Assembly: GCA_033032865.1 (NCBI GenBank)
Contig: JAWHQI010000262.1
Coordinates: forward strand, 3,541,501 to 3,605,500
DNA length: 64,000 nucleotides
Origin: Dactylorhiza incarnata
Taxonomy: Eukaryota > Streptophyta > Magnoliopsida > Asparagales > Orchidaceae
Direction: 5' to 3'
Notes under the pieces: generated by a model
What the model saw: only the letters and a program-made list of their open reading frames with translations
Database searches by the model: none
Told to the model about the DNA's origin: nothing
Part shown: piece after piece, positions 10,798-22,587 of the stretch
Numbering within the stretch: position 1 is the stretch's first letter
Layout: the number at the start of each line of letters is the position of its first letter
Translations under genes and position numbers: made by a program

Positions 10798-12835
10798 TCA
10801 TCTAGCGATGCGAGCAGTAATATAACAAAGCTCCCAACATCTTCATTTAACCACCACGTTGCAAAACCTTAGCACTATGAGTGCTACGATTTAAACTAAT
10901 TATCCTAAATATGTCACTTTAAGCACCACTCTTTGATCAACAATCGAATACGACTCCCACTCAACAAATTTCAAGGCGTCCCCCAAAATTTATCACGCAG
11001 TTGTCTGACCAACCATTGATCATTGAGAGGCACTACAACACTATCAAGAGAGTTCAAGTTTCCACTTATTAATCCCCATGAGGTTCTAATGATGGAACTC
11101 ATGCTATCAGGACCTAAGGACTACCACCGAGTCCTTATGTCATCCACACACTTGCCAGGATCCGACTAGTGCATAGCCGCACTCAAGGACTGCCAGTCTC
11201 AAGTCCTCACCCTCACATCAGGATGTCTTCATATCTTCCAAAAACATACGTCAAGAGTTCCCAATATAGTGTTCATGATTTTCAACCATCTTGCTTACGG
11301 CGAGTTAATTATTCAGAGATCACAAGCTTCTGAGGTTAAATTACAAGGATTTAAAATCCTTAAAGAATTCCAAGACGGTACCTCTCTAGCCCAATAAACG
11401 AAGAGATAAGCCCCCATATCTCTTCGGCTGATTTTCTTTTTCCCGTAGATACTACGTTCATGGCTTCTTCAATCTATGTTCGAATACTCATCCAAATTTT
11501 TATTCATCATAATAATCGCCTACATCTCTTTCAACCGAAATGCGCATCTAACAGTTCTACACGGCAGGGGCGACTTCAACGGTAGGCTAACATCAACTAT
11601 CATTATCATAGGCTCATTCCCCAGGTAATCATGTTCGCGTAACCATTTATATGGAATTATTAAATTAGGGGATTATTTCGAGCGAAAACCTCCCAAATTT
11701 ATCACAACAAATAATCCCCCTCTGAACATTTCCGCCAAATTTAAGTCTCACCCATTATTACCATAAATATACAACCCAATTCATAAATTTCATTTGGGGT
11801 GATCTCAATATCATCGGCATAAATCCACCAAACATTAGGGAAGGGCAATCCTCCAAGCCTATATGGAAGATACTCACCCGAGTCTTTCAAACTTCATGGG
11901 AACGGTTCGTCGTCATTATAGTCGTGCACATACAAGATCTCTTCTACTCCCTGCCATAAGGTTATCATTTCCAAGATATTCCTTTCTCCCGTTTTACTAA
12001 TGAAATTGCCCACCGCTCAAGGTCTGACGATACAAGCCGTACCGCTCAAGATGAAGTAAATCCTCAAGGGTCACCGACTCTAAGCGTCGTAGAATTGTGA
12101 CGACTCAATAAGCGACAACACCCCACGACGACATCTACTAGCCCCAATAAACGAAGAAACAAGATCAGCCCCCATACCTCACGGGCTGAGTTTCTTCCAT
12201 TGCCAATACGATACATTCATCCCAACATGAGCCTTCTTTGGATCCGAATTCTTATCGTATCTTCTCTATATGAAACCTTCTACATAAATAGAAGTGTGAG
12301 GTATCCACGTAGAGTATAAAAGACATGCTTGGTGGTCTCTCACTAAGCTGGTAATAGACTACAAGCACCAGTCTCATTGAAATTGGCCAAATTTTTGTGT
12401 AAGGTGATAATATTACTCCATTTCAATGGTAGAAATCTCAGGGTGTGAGTCTCCAGCATTTACACTTACGTTAAACTCTTCCCTTAGTCACTCAATGTCA
12501 CTTATTGCTTGGCCCAATCATCCCCAAGATCAGTATAAGGCTAGGATACGTCATGACCTATCCTGCTAAGTCGACCAAAAAGGTGTCATATGCCAAACCA
12601 ACTCTGACTGTTGGAATGGGAAAACAAATTACTGTCTCGGGATGAGCCAGCATCTATACGTAAGGGTACGAGTTTGTCTTAGGTTGGCACTTTCTATAAG
12701 AAAAAGCGGACATACTTATAGCGAATTACACATGGGCACACCACCGCTTCCGCTGCATCAGTTTGTCCTCAAACTGATCTAGCTAGCCGGGGTAGCCTAG
12801 TGGTCTAATGGACTTCTTTATCTCTGGATCGTTGC

Positions 12836-12847
12836 AAGCTGATACCA
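12836..12847 (-). other. Primer-binding site of the LARD-like element
   Basis: Two bases inside the 5' LTR, the minus strand reads TGGTATCAGC, matching the complement of the 3' end of plant initiator tRNA-Met for the first 9-10 nt. This fixes the element's orientation. Confidence 0.7.
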
Positions 12848-13598
12848 TTTGTAAGACCCCCCCCCCCCCCCCCCCTCCGGAACACAAAACACGGCCGAGG
12901 GAAGTCTTATGCCCAGGACAGCCGCCTTGCGGAAGCGCCAGCTCACGGGCTAGCCACCTCCACAAGACGCCTATCCCGCCGGCTAAACCAACTCAACAGC
13001 GTCAACCCATCAATAAACTAAAACAAGAAGCCACATATAGATATATATAATTCGCATGAGTAAGAGTCCATAATTATACAAAAAGGTAGCCCCACGAGCT
13101 CCTGCAAAATATATCAGAGTATCACACAAGATTGCCAAAGGGGCTACATCTCAAAACTACTACTCACGTCTATCACTGCCGGTACTGTAGGTATCGCTGT
13201 CTCAGGCCCTGCCGCCCTGACTTGACTGTCCTCCTCCTGCGCCGTGCGCTGCGGCTCCAGGGCGCACTCCTAAAAAGAGGGACGTAGCAACCGTTAGTCA
13301 TAAAGACTAAGTGGCTTCACATCAGCTCCCCCGGCGACTCCAAGGCACCGGGCGATAGAATTGAATAGAAGCTGCAATATTAGCAATAGTATACAAAACA
13401 GGTGACAGGAAGGGTTGTTCATATGTGTCGGTTGTATAAGTACCCAAGTACTTGCAATGGCACTATCAAGCTATTCATAAGTATATATATATGTAGCAGC
13501 AGTTATAAATGCAAGTACTGGAAACAGAAAGCATAAGCAGAGTATCAAAATCGTACTAGTAACAAGACATAGATAAAGTATCACAGAGCTGAATTGAA

Positions 13599-13697
13599 CT
13601 TAACTTATAAGGATGCCCATACAAGCTTATAAGTTAAGGGTCTGCATATAAAGGTAACTCATCATATAAAGATGCCCATAAAGATTATATGATGAGT
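13599..13697. other. Twin hairpins (5' LTR copy)
   Basis: The first hairpin (13599-13611 with 13626-13638) is identical to the 3' LTR copy. The second keeps most of its stem (13657-13670 with 13685-13697) but its loop side has changed, so it is weaker here. Confidence 0.75.
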
Positions 13698-14211
13698 ATC
13701 CATTGCTGTGCAATGCAATGATTATGATATGAATGCGGTGCAATGATTATGATATGAATGCGGTGCAATGATTATGCTATGATGACTTCTCCAAGCGCAT
13801 TTGCTATGTCGACACAGACCTTTAGTTCCCACTTTTCGAGGGTAGCTAACCACTCAGGCGCCCCCCGTCGTGGCCAGACGGTGGCAGTGGCACGGGCTTC
13901 GCCACTACTAGGAGGGTATGAACACTACCGGTCCTAGGCCTATGTACGCCTCGACGCTCTTGTTCATAGCGGAGTCCTTGCGTACTACCCTCATTCCTGC
14001 GGGGTCCTCAAGACGCGGAGGGGATCTATTGGGTAGATGGACACCAAGACATTCCAACCCAACCGGTCTGAGTCTAACTGCCGGCTCCTGTCGGTGTCAC
14101 GACTAGCGAGCCCGTAGACCCGCCACCAACTATCCTCTACCGAGGATCACTACACCACCATGTGTGAAAACCTGCACATTCATACTATCACGTCCTGCCC
14201 GTAGGCCCATT

Positions 14212-14388
14212 CACAACCGGTGCTCACAAGCACTCATCATATTAGCACGTTCTGCCCGTAGGCTCCGTTCACAACCGGTGCTCACAAGCACTCATCATAT
14301 TAGCACGTTCTGCCCGTAGGCTCCGTTCACAACCGGTGCTCACAAGCACTCCTCATATTAGCACGTTCTGCCCGTAGGCTCCGTTCAC
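14212..14388. repeat. 58-bp tandem repeat, three copies (5' LTR)
   Basis: Same array and same copy number as 6902-7078. Confidence 0.9.
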
Positions 14389-16286
14389 CACAAGTTCAAC
14401 CTAGTTGAACTATGCACATTCTTGAGAGTTTACTACCAATACGCATCATCCCGTTGTTTATCTAGCGAGGCGATCATTCATAGAAGCACGTCTTCCAAAC
14501 ATGCGCCAAGAGTCCCCAAGATAACGTTCGGGATTTCCAAGCATATCTCACATGTCATCGACATTCACCTCTCGCACTCAATTTACGGCCCGCTCTATCA
14601 CAATGAGATGTTTATCGCATTTGAGGGGTTATCACCAAACCACACTCTTCGCTGGGTGTTCGATCGATGTGCGCATTATTATAAACATGTCGTCAAAGTC
14701 TTTATTCGATTATTCATCGCAACGCCTCATTCCATACATCATGCCATTCGCCCATGCTCCGCCCAATTGACCCGTAAATCTGGGCACTCATTTCCTCATT
14801 AAATTGGAGAATATAGATTTTTCTCCAAACAATAGCCACGTCGGCATTCCTAGTTATTATTCCCAGAGCGAAGCGAGAACGAACTACGGTTGGCGAAATC
14901 ACAACAAGTACCCTCCCACAACTCATGAAATTCAACAAGGGTCAGCACAATATCATCAATTCGATTTCTACCACTATTAAGAGCGTCGGACAAGTATTAT
15001 AAAAGATATCCCAAGTTTATCGCAATTCAAACTACAACGACGCTGATGAACAAAACTGAGATTCTGGGAGTTCTACTACACCCCAAATTATGTGCCACCC
15101 CATTTTGGAAAGCTAACAACAAGTGCTACAACATTCGTATTGAGTCCTAAACCCAGATCCCAGTGGGTCCTACCTAAAATCTGCCCTGAAGTCCACTGCA
15201 GAAACCTGGACAGCAAAAACAGCACGCAGTGGACCCAAACCAGCTTTCTGGACAGTCCACTCGACTGGACTCTTAGAGAGCTACAGGTCACTCCAGAAAA
15301 CGTGTAACCTATCGTTGGAAAGCTCTTTCCGAGGGCTACAACTTCCTTGTTGAGCCCAAAGTCTAATTCCAGTGGGGTCAAGCCTAAAAATTGGCTCGAA
15401 CATAGCTGCGCACGATTTTATAATTAACAACCCCAATTAACAGAGGATTAATCCTCATCTTCCCCAACAAAATTTCATAATTTAAGTCATATATACAGAG
15501 CTTCATCTATCCTTCTAACCATATAATTAAACTCCTGCTATACCCCAACAAGAAATCCCATAGCAGGGAACTATAATTGATCATATATAAGTATGAGCAT
15601 ATATAAATAAAATCCCATAACAGGGAAACTAAAACCCTTAATCGATTTATCAAGCCCTAGCATTTTTTTCTCATCGATCTCCCTCCACAGACCACGGCTA
15701 TGCACCAAATCAGATCCTATCTCAACCTCTTGGTGAGAAGAAATGATTTCAAGGAACTTCACGGCAAGCGGTGCCCTAAATCTGAAGTTCCACGTGGTCA
15801 ATCTAAGAAAACTCCATTAAAGCTCACATGAGAAGCTCTCTTGAGCTATCATCTCTCCTATTGTAATCTAGGATACTAGCACCAAGGGAGAGGGGTCGGA
15901 AGTCACCTGAATCCGGGCCGACGATCGCGGCGGCATGACGACGCTTGGACAAACTCAACTCTTTCCAAGCTAGCTCTTCTTCCAACGGACGTACGAGCTT
16001 CTGCACAAATTTTCTTGGCCAAAACCCTAAGTGGGGTGGGGGAGAGGTGGAGACAGAGAATGAGAAAGAGAGGGAGGAAGATGGAGTTCTGGGAAGAAGA
16101 TGATGAAGAAGAAGAAGAAGAGAAAATGAGATGGCTCGGCCCCTTTCTTTTTGGTTTGCATTAATAGCCTTGGAACCCCAAAGTTAGCTGTCAGCTACTT
16201 ATTGGACAGTAAATCCACTGTTGGCCTCAAATAATCATAAAGAAAAAGCACCCAAGCTTTATCGGGCGACGGGAAGAAAAGGCGTA

Positions 16287-16860
16287 GAATTCGTCGAGCG
16301 CTACTGCCCCCTTCGACGCTCGTCGAACGAAGCCCTTCGACTTTCGTCGAACGCTAATATTCGTCTACCGCTGAACGCCTCCAAATTCGTCGAATGAAAA
16401 TGGATTTCGTCGAACGAAATACTTCCGTCGATCACCGTTCGGCGATCTTTTCGTCGAACGCCTATATCTTAGTCGAGCGCAAGGATTTAGTGGAACGCTT
16501 CCCGTTCGACGTTAGTCAAACGGGAGCAGCAAAGCTTTAGTCGAGCGCTATCATTTTTCATCGATCGTCGATCGGCTGGAATAATATATTTGTCGAGCGC
16601 TGCCTAATATTACGTCGGCCGCCGAACATATGATTCGTCGAACGCCGTTCGACGATACTTCGTCGACGCCTTTCGTCGAACGCCGTTCGACGAACTTTCG
16701 TCGAACGCAGAACCTTCTTCGATCGCAGCTGCAGCTTATATTTCGTCGAACGATACTATCCTATACTCCGCCGAATGCCGCAATCCCTTCGACGTTCGTC
16801 GAGCGCTTCCCCTTCGACATTCATCGGACGGCATCCTCCCTTCGACGTTCGTCGAACGAA
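16287..16860 (-). promoter_or_regulatory. U3 array of TTCGTCGAACG-type palindromes (5' LTR)
   Basis: The LTR partner of the array at 8928-9495, with the same layout and a few base changes. As the 5' LTR copy it would be the one controlling transcription of the element. Confidence 0.8.
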
Positions 16861-17027
16861 ATCTCAGAAAACCTATTATCTTATTATCCCCATCTCCTAC
16901 AACAATATTGTTATCACTTTCCCCCAATTAATCCAAATTTGAGCACGCACTGGAAAGCCCAAATCCGACCCAAGAAGAGTCAACACGTCTCCGAGGGGTC
17001 TAGCACGAAATGGGGTGTTACATGAAA

Positions 17028-18828
17028 GTTGTAGGCCTTGATCATAACTTCAATTTGCCACTAATTTCATGTCATTTGGAGCATTGTAGCTCACTATGCA
17101 CTTATTTTAGTGTAGAGTGTCATTTTTGGACCCTAGACACTTTCTTGAGTGCCCCCATCATTTGGCTCATCCAAATGACCTGATTTTTGGAATATGCATG
17201 GGTTATACCAAAACACACCCCCTTCCCAATTTTGGGAATTTTTAGGAAATATTTTCCTAAAGTTTTTGTAATTATTTAATATTACATGCTTGGATTAAAT
17301 AAATGTCTAAATTAACATAAATGACCCCAGAATTTTGGTGGATGACACTTTAGGGAATAATTGGCCTCTGATAAAAATTTCAGAGCTTTGGTATATGTGC
17401 ATGCTTGGTAAAATCCATTTGCAGTTCTATGGTCCTTAAGGTAAATGTGCCTAGGTCACATTTGGAGTATTTAAACTATAATGTTAGTCTCCTCTCACTG
17501 AATGCTGATGAAATTCAATGCATGCATGCATAGTGATGAAAAACACCATCTCTAGAGTTTGGACCCGTTTGGGGATAAATTTCATATAATGCCTTTAATT
17601 ATTGGGAAAACTCCCAAACTCTATAATTAGCCTTCTTAGGTTATAAATCATATTGTGAAAAAATTTAGTTATCTTTAGAACAATTATTCCCACTAAAATT
17701 CTTATAATTCCAACATTGCCCTTTTTGTCTTAGGAGTAAATACCCATGCAAGTGAACTTATATTTGTATAAAATTTTATCAGCATCATTTTTGGATCCAC
17801 ATGAATCTCTGTAAATATTCTTAGAAATTTTGGTTAATAATTATAAGGGTTTGTTCATTAACTTGGATATTCATGATTTGTGTATTTATTTAATTTTGGA
17901 GAAATTGTCTAATGGAATGCTATGAATCTTTGTCAGAAATAATTTTGGTTCATATTAAGTATCTGTAAATTTGCTTATAGATTTTGGATGATTAATTTTG
18001 GTACTTCCTTCAATAACTAGAATATTCATGTTTTAGGAATTTATTTAATTCTAGAGTAAATATTGTCTAGAAAATTAAGATACTCTGGAAAAATACTTAG
18101 TTAGCGATTTTATATGTCTGGAAATTTTTGAGGAATTAATGTTAAGGATTTAGATTTATTTCCAGTAATATTATAATTTATGCTAAATTTTGAGAAAATA
18201 AATTGTAAGGGTTTTATGGTCTGTAAACAATGTGAAATTCAGTTTATGTGTATTTTTGGTTAATCTTAGGCCCTGGTAATTTTCCTGAAACATTTGGATC
18301 AATATAACATAGGGTTCCTTTGTAAATGTCGCTTAGGCCCTATATTTCTCATAAATGATTTTTGGCAGGAAATTAGTTAGGAAAATTACCATACACTTAT
18401 TAATCCTTAATTAAGCATGATTGACCTCTGGTAGAAAATTTAGCCCACTTGGTTATTAGAAAACAATACTTCATGTACAACAATGGGAAAACCACTAAGT
18501 TAATATGCAAGGTTAAATAAGTAGGCCACCTCAATGGAATGTGATTCGTCACAAGTACTTGACACCTTAGGACATGTGGAACTTCAGGAAATCATCTTAG
18601 GTCATTTGAATATGAAGATCCTATAGGTGGCCTTAACATCTTACTTAGGTTGGATAGTGGTTTGCGGATATCTAAAGTATGAAAAAGAGATTAGACCTCA
18701 GTAAGGGTCCCACACTCAACCCATCAGTATTAAGTTCTTTTGTGGAAGTAAACCAACCTTAGTAGGATAAGCTATCTTAGGGTTAATACTTAAGGGTTAA
18801 GTCAGGAAGTGAGTAAGGCTGAGAATTT

Positions 18829-18865
<37 letters not shown>

Positions 18866-19049
18866 TCCTAGGTGAAGAAGGGAACTCGAGGTTAGAATAT
18901 GATAACGAGTGAGTTAACACCCGATCACAAGTTATAGTGGTGTTGGGGTTCAAAGAACTCCTCCACTCCTAAGTACTAAGCTTAACTCATCGTAGTGACT
19001 TATAGTAAGTGGAAAGGGAAAAGGAGTAGATCAAAAAAGGGGACTTACA
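17028..19049 (+). mobile_element. Solo LTR (Tekay/Del-like), right part
   Basis: Continues the LTR interrupted at 5491, after the duplicated TGAAA. It is AT-rich with no reading frame worth annotating. It ends GGGGACTTACA at 19049, followed by the target duplication ACAAA (19050-19054). It contains a (GT)16 tract at 18831-18862. Confidence 0.75.
18831..18862. repeat. (GT)16 microsatellite
   Basis: Pure dinucleotide repeat inside the solo LTR. Confidence 0.95.
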
Positions 19050-19054
19050 ACAAA

Positions 19055-19238
19055 TGCCAGAAGAATCCTCAATGATAAGTGGATAAAGATGTTCGTGGAT
19101 GAGCAAAGAAGTAAGATAGAAACTTATGTTGATATTGCTATCAGTTATCTTAGAAGAGATTTGTCTAGTGAAACAGCAGGTCTAAGGTTTGAAATGAACC
19201 TTCTCAAAGAAAACACTTTCAATTTCATTATGAGAGCA
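19055..19238 (+). pseudogene. Fragment 2 of the old Sirevirus-like ORF3
   Basis: An open frame of about 60 codons, Lys/Glu/Leu-rich and coiled-coil-like, which runs into the Athila insertion. It continues in frame after that insertion (30096) for about nine codons to a stop. GAGCA at 19234-19238 is the Athila target duplication. Confidence 0.6.
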
Positions 19239-19420
19239 TGATGAGTAATTTATTTACTCATCTTTTATTTTAGGTTTATTATGTTTTTAATATGAAATTA
19301 TGTTATTTTTATAAATTATATCGTATAAATCTTTCCTATGTTAATTTCATAAAGCTAGCTTATGTTTATTTTATATTTTTCAGGTTTTCTGGACATTTGG
19401 AGCAGAAAATGCATTTACAA

Positions 19421-20031
19421 GCCCCAGGTCACGGGCGTGACCATGGGCGTGTAACCTACGAAGTGTTGCAGACATGTTTCAGTCGCCCCGGAGTCGTTCC
19501 GTGAAGAATTCGCCAAGTACACGCCCCAGGTCACGGGCGTGACCAAGGGCGTGACATCACAGTCACGGCCGGAACCCACCACACTCTGCCAGCACACCTG
19601 CCACGCAATTTGAAAGTTACACGCCCCAGGTCACGGGCGTGACCTGGGGGCGTGACCACTAGGTATGAACAGCATTCGACAAATATTGAGGCGTTCGACG
19701 AACTGCGCCCGGCTGATGAGATCGACGAAAGATCGGCAGCGTTTGACAAATATTCTGGCGCTCGACAAACTGCGCCCGGCTGCCGCGTTCGACGAAAACG
19801 ATGAGTTCGACGAAAATGATGAGTTCGACGAAAATTTCAACAGCGCACCTTCCCGCCGAAGCTTCCCGCAAGCAACACTTAATTGAGATTACACGCCCTA
19901 GGTCACGGGCGTGACCTAGGGCGTGATTCGTCCTAAATGCCTGCATTGAAGCCAGACGGCACCCTTCCCGCACCCAGCCAATCACGCCCCCGACACGCCC
20001 CTGGTCACGGGCGTGACCAAGGGCGTGTAAC
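19421..20031 (+). promoter_or_regulatory. U3 array of GGTCACGGGCGTGACC palindromes plus TTCGACGAA words
   Basis: The 16-bp palindrome GGTCACGGGCGTGACC occurs five times (19427, 19529, 19629, 19901, 20003), flanked by CACGCCC and GGGCGTG words. The copy at 19893-19926 is a 34-bp inverted repeat with 16-bp perfect arms. Between the third and fourth copies (19674-19840) lies a block of TTCGACGAA words, four exact. The array ends just before the TATA-like box. Confidence 0.85.
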
Positions 20032-20045
20032 ACCAAAATGTCAGC

Positions 20046-20053
20046 TATTTAAG
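20046..20053 (+). promoter_or_regulatory. Athila 5' LTR TATA-like box
   Basis: TATTTAAG directly after the palindrome array. It is conserved in the 3' LTR, and the same word type lies at this position in other LTRs of the window. Confidence 0.5.
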
Positions 20054-21002
20054 GGGACCTTCTCCAGATGTTCAAGGACGAAGTTTTGGAGTTCTAGCTT
20101 ATTTTATTGCACTGTTTTTGTCATTCTTAAGCTTGTAATCTTCCTTCTTAGCTTGTTCTTTCAATTCCTAGCTTGTAATTTTTAATTCCTGGTTGTAACT
20201 TCTTTTGCAAATCAATAAAAAGTAGTTCCTTTTTTCTCTTAATCTATTCTCTTTTCCATTATGTACTCTTTTATTTCTCTTAATTCCTCCATCTCCATGA
20301 GTAGCTAAATTTCCATTAATACTCGGCCGAGATGATCCAAAGAAAAAATAATTCATAATTTTGTTTAGAACTTCTTTCTCTCTTATTTAGATCGCTTAAG
20401 ATTTATCCTTGAATTTAAATTGATTGAGATTATATTATAGATATATAAATCTCATTCTTGTTTTCGTAGTCTAATAATCGAGAGGTTTTGAGTTCGAATC
20501 AATCATTTCAAGGATAAAGAGATTTGAATGCACTCCTCGAGAGAGGACGACATAAATCTCCCGGATTGGGGTCAAATCCAATAGATGGGTTCACTTTGTT
20601 AAAGCAAGTTTAGGGGTTTCAATTATAGAACGAGAGTTCGGTTGATCAATCTAATCTTAGTTGGGCGTATCCTCGAGAGAGGTACGTTTATAATTCGGGA
20701 ACCTCCACGGTCAAGCAATTCTTTTAAAGAGAATTAGAAGTTTTATTTCTTAATTTATTTATTTTTCCAAGGTGATTCAAGGTCGAGTGCTAGTTCTTTA
20801 ATCATAGTTTTAACAAATTATTTCTCTTTCTTGCAAACAACCAACCCATGTTTTATTCGATAAAATAATATAGATTTTCTGAAGTAAGAGTAATCAACCG
20901 CCCTGAGTCTAATACGACCTTGGTGTTTTATAACCTATGCTACATTCAATACGGTACACTTGCCGTTATCGTTTGCGGATATAGTTTGTCCCATCAAGTT
21001 TT

Positions 21003-21020
21003 TGGCGCCGTTGCCGGGGA
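21003..21020 (+). other. Athila primer-binding site, tRNA-Asp
   Basis: TGGCGCCGTTGCCGGGGA, six bases after the LTR end, matches the complement of the plant tRNA-Asp 3' end over all 18 nt. This is the usual primer of Athila and Tat elements. Confidence 0.9.
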
Positions 21021-21096
21021 GTTCGGTTGATATTTCGAAAAGCAAAAATATCTATTAATTTTATCTTTTATTTTCGTATTTCTATTAAGGTGTAAC

Positions 21097-21185
21097 TAAA
21101 TTCCTAGAAAGGACGCTTTGGGCTTGAATTCCCATCACAACATCTAATACCTTGCAAGCCCTTCATCAGGTAGATCTTGGGAAGT
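21097..21185 (+). repeat. Leader block, copy 1 (repeated after pol)
   Basis: About 89 bp in the untranslated leader, including GGACGCTTTGGGCTTGAATT and TAGATCTTGGGAAGT. A second copy, about 88% identical, is at 26841-26930. Confidence 0.85.
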
Positions 21186-21317
21186 GCAGGACTAATTTTA
21201 AATCACCTAATAAAAATATAAAAAAAATCTAAAAAAAATATAATAAAATAAAAATAAATATATTAATCTAAAATCTTATTTCCCCTTTTTCTTTTTCCGC
21301 ATTTTTTCTTTTGGTTT

Positions 21318-22360
21318 ATGACCCGAGGAAACTCTTCAATTAATCTTGAATTTTGTTTTGATTCGGAAATCGAGCGCACCTTGCGGCTTCGTCTCCGATT
21401 TAGTGATCTACCAATAATTCAAGAAGAGTCAATCAGAGAGATTAACGAAGGTTTAATGGATAATCCCGACCATAATGAGGCCCCGCTACGGACTATGTCC
21501 TATTATGCGAGGCCAAATTTGGAGGGAACACAATCTAGCATTATTCGCCCGGCGGTGCCGAATAATAATTTTGAAATTAGAACGAGTATCATTCAGATGG
21601 TACAGCAAACATTCATCTTTGACGGCTTACCAGATGAAGATCCAAATTTACATTTATTAAATTTTTTGGAAATTTGTGATACGTTTAAAATCAATGGCGT
21701 CACCGATGACGCCATTCGTTTGCGTTTATTTCCATTCTCTTTGCGGACTAAGGCCAAGCAGTGGTTGGGATCTCTTCCTAAAGGTTTCATCACTACGTGG
21801 GCCGAGATGACGGAGAAATTTTTAACTAAATATTTTCCTCTGACGAAGTCCGCTAAATTACGTATGGACATTCTCTCATTTACGCAAATAGACTCGGAGT
21901 ATATCTATGACACATGGGAGCGCTTCAAGGAATTATTGCGGAGATGTCCTCACCAAGCCCTTCCTTTATGGCAACAAGTTTAATCATTCTACAATGGTTT
22001 GAATCTCCAAACGAGGCAAATGATTGATGCGGCAGCTGGGGGAACTCTAAATAACAAAACCCCAGATGCTGCTCAAGAGCTTTTTGAGGAGATGGCCATG
22101 AATGCTTATCAGTGGAATGTGCCACGGTCGCGTCCTAACAAACTGACCGGACTCTTTGAAGTCGAGGGCACCCCGAATTTAGCATATCAAGTAGAATGAC
22201 TCACTAAGCAAATGACGGAGATGTCTGCTTCCTCTGCCACTAACGGGGCTAATAACTATAATAATAATTATTATAATTATAATAACAATTTTAATCAAGA
22301 GCAAGTATATTATATGGGGAACTCCTTCCGTCTTCCTTATAACCCAATTTCTTCTTAATG
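21318..22360 (+). pseudogene. gag: Athila gag, broken
   Basis: A retrotransposon gag capsid-type protein. The first 221 codons are open from the ATG at 21318 and hold the typical capsid segment (KQWLGSLPKGFITTWAEM). An in-frame TAA at 21981 is followed by conserved Athila gag text in the same frame (FYNGLN, then GGTLNNKTPDAAQELFEEMA), a TGA at 22197, and an Asn/Tyr-rich stretch to another stop near 22358. No intact zinc knuckle is seen. A frameshift separates this from the protease frame. It cannot make full-length Gag. Confidence 0.85.
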
Positions 22361-22587
22361 GTTATAATCCGGGTTTAAGGAACCACCCGAATTTTTCATG
22401 GAGCAATCCCAATAATGCTCAACGCCCCCCACAAGCGAATCCTCCCAGATTCGCTCCACCACAACCACCAAAGGCCCCTTCACTTGAAGAGGTCTTCACC
22501 AAATACGTCGCCTCTACTGATGCCAATATCCGGAGCCTTTCCGGATTTATTAAAAGCGTAGAAAATCAGATTGGACAACTCGCCAAG

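Larger units (their letters stand above)
9656..12849 (-). other. LARD-like internal domain, non-coding
   Basis: 3194 bp without a credible reading frame on either strand. It contains the 67-bp array (10265-10797). A short motif, CCAATAAACGAAGA, recurs at about 9660, 11391 and 12145; the first copy lies beside the 3' LTR where the polypurine tract should be. The right edge carries the primer-binding site and, in sense orientation, text like GAGGACAAACTGATGCAGCG, common near Tekay/Del starts. Confidence 0.65.
5492..17022 (-). mobile_element. LARD-like non-autonomous LTR element, minus orientation
   Basis: Two long LTRs (5492-9655, 4164 bp; 12850-17022, 4173 bp) flank a 3194-bp internal domain. 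The 5-bp duplication TGAAA is present on both sides (5487-5491 and 17023-17027). Orientation follows from the primer-binding site next to the right LTR, which reads TGGTATCAGC on the minus strand. There is no gag or pol reading frame. Long LTRs with a non-coding internal region of roughly 3-3.5 kb is the architecture called LARD in grasses. Replication would need Ty3-type proteins in trans. The internal end beside the left LTR (GGGGACGAAATT on the minus strand) resembles the end of a Tekay/Del pol region. Confidence 0.85.
12850..17022 (-). mobile_element. LARD-like element, 5' LTR
   Basis: The partner of 5492-9655, with the same terminal sequences (TGTAACACCCC at 17022, TCTTACA at 12850 in sense). 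It keeps 56 bp (about 14951-15008) missing from the other LTR; the gap is bounded by short ATATC repeats. Its poly-C run is 19 (12857-12875) against 27. Point differences are scattered and sparse, so insertion is fairly recent. Confidence 0.85.
19239..20996 (+). mobile_element. Athila 5' LTR
   Basis: Starts TGATGAGTAA and ends CCCATCA. A 9-bp hairpin sits at its very start (19240-19248 with 19254-19262). The U3 has a palindrome array (19421-20031) and a TATTTAAG box at 20046. R and U5 are AT-rich, with a block of regularly spaced GAGAGAG words. Confidence 0.9.

Noticed and set aside
19631..20036. Minus-strand frames in the Athila LTRs
   Set aside because: Produced by the CG-rich palindrome array reading open on both strands.
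21003..21020. Partial tRNA-Asp gene
   Set aside because: Only the 18-nt primer complement is present; no cloverleaf.
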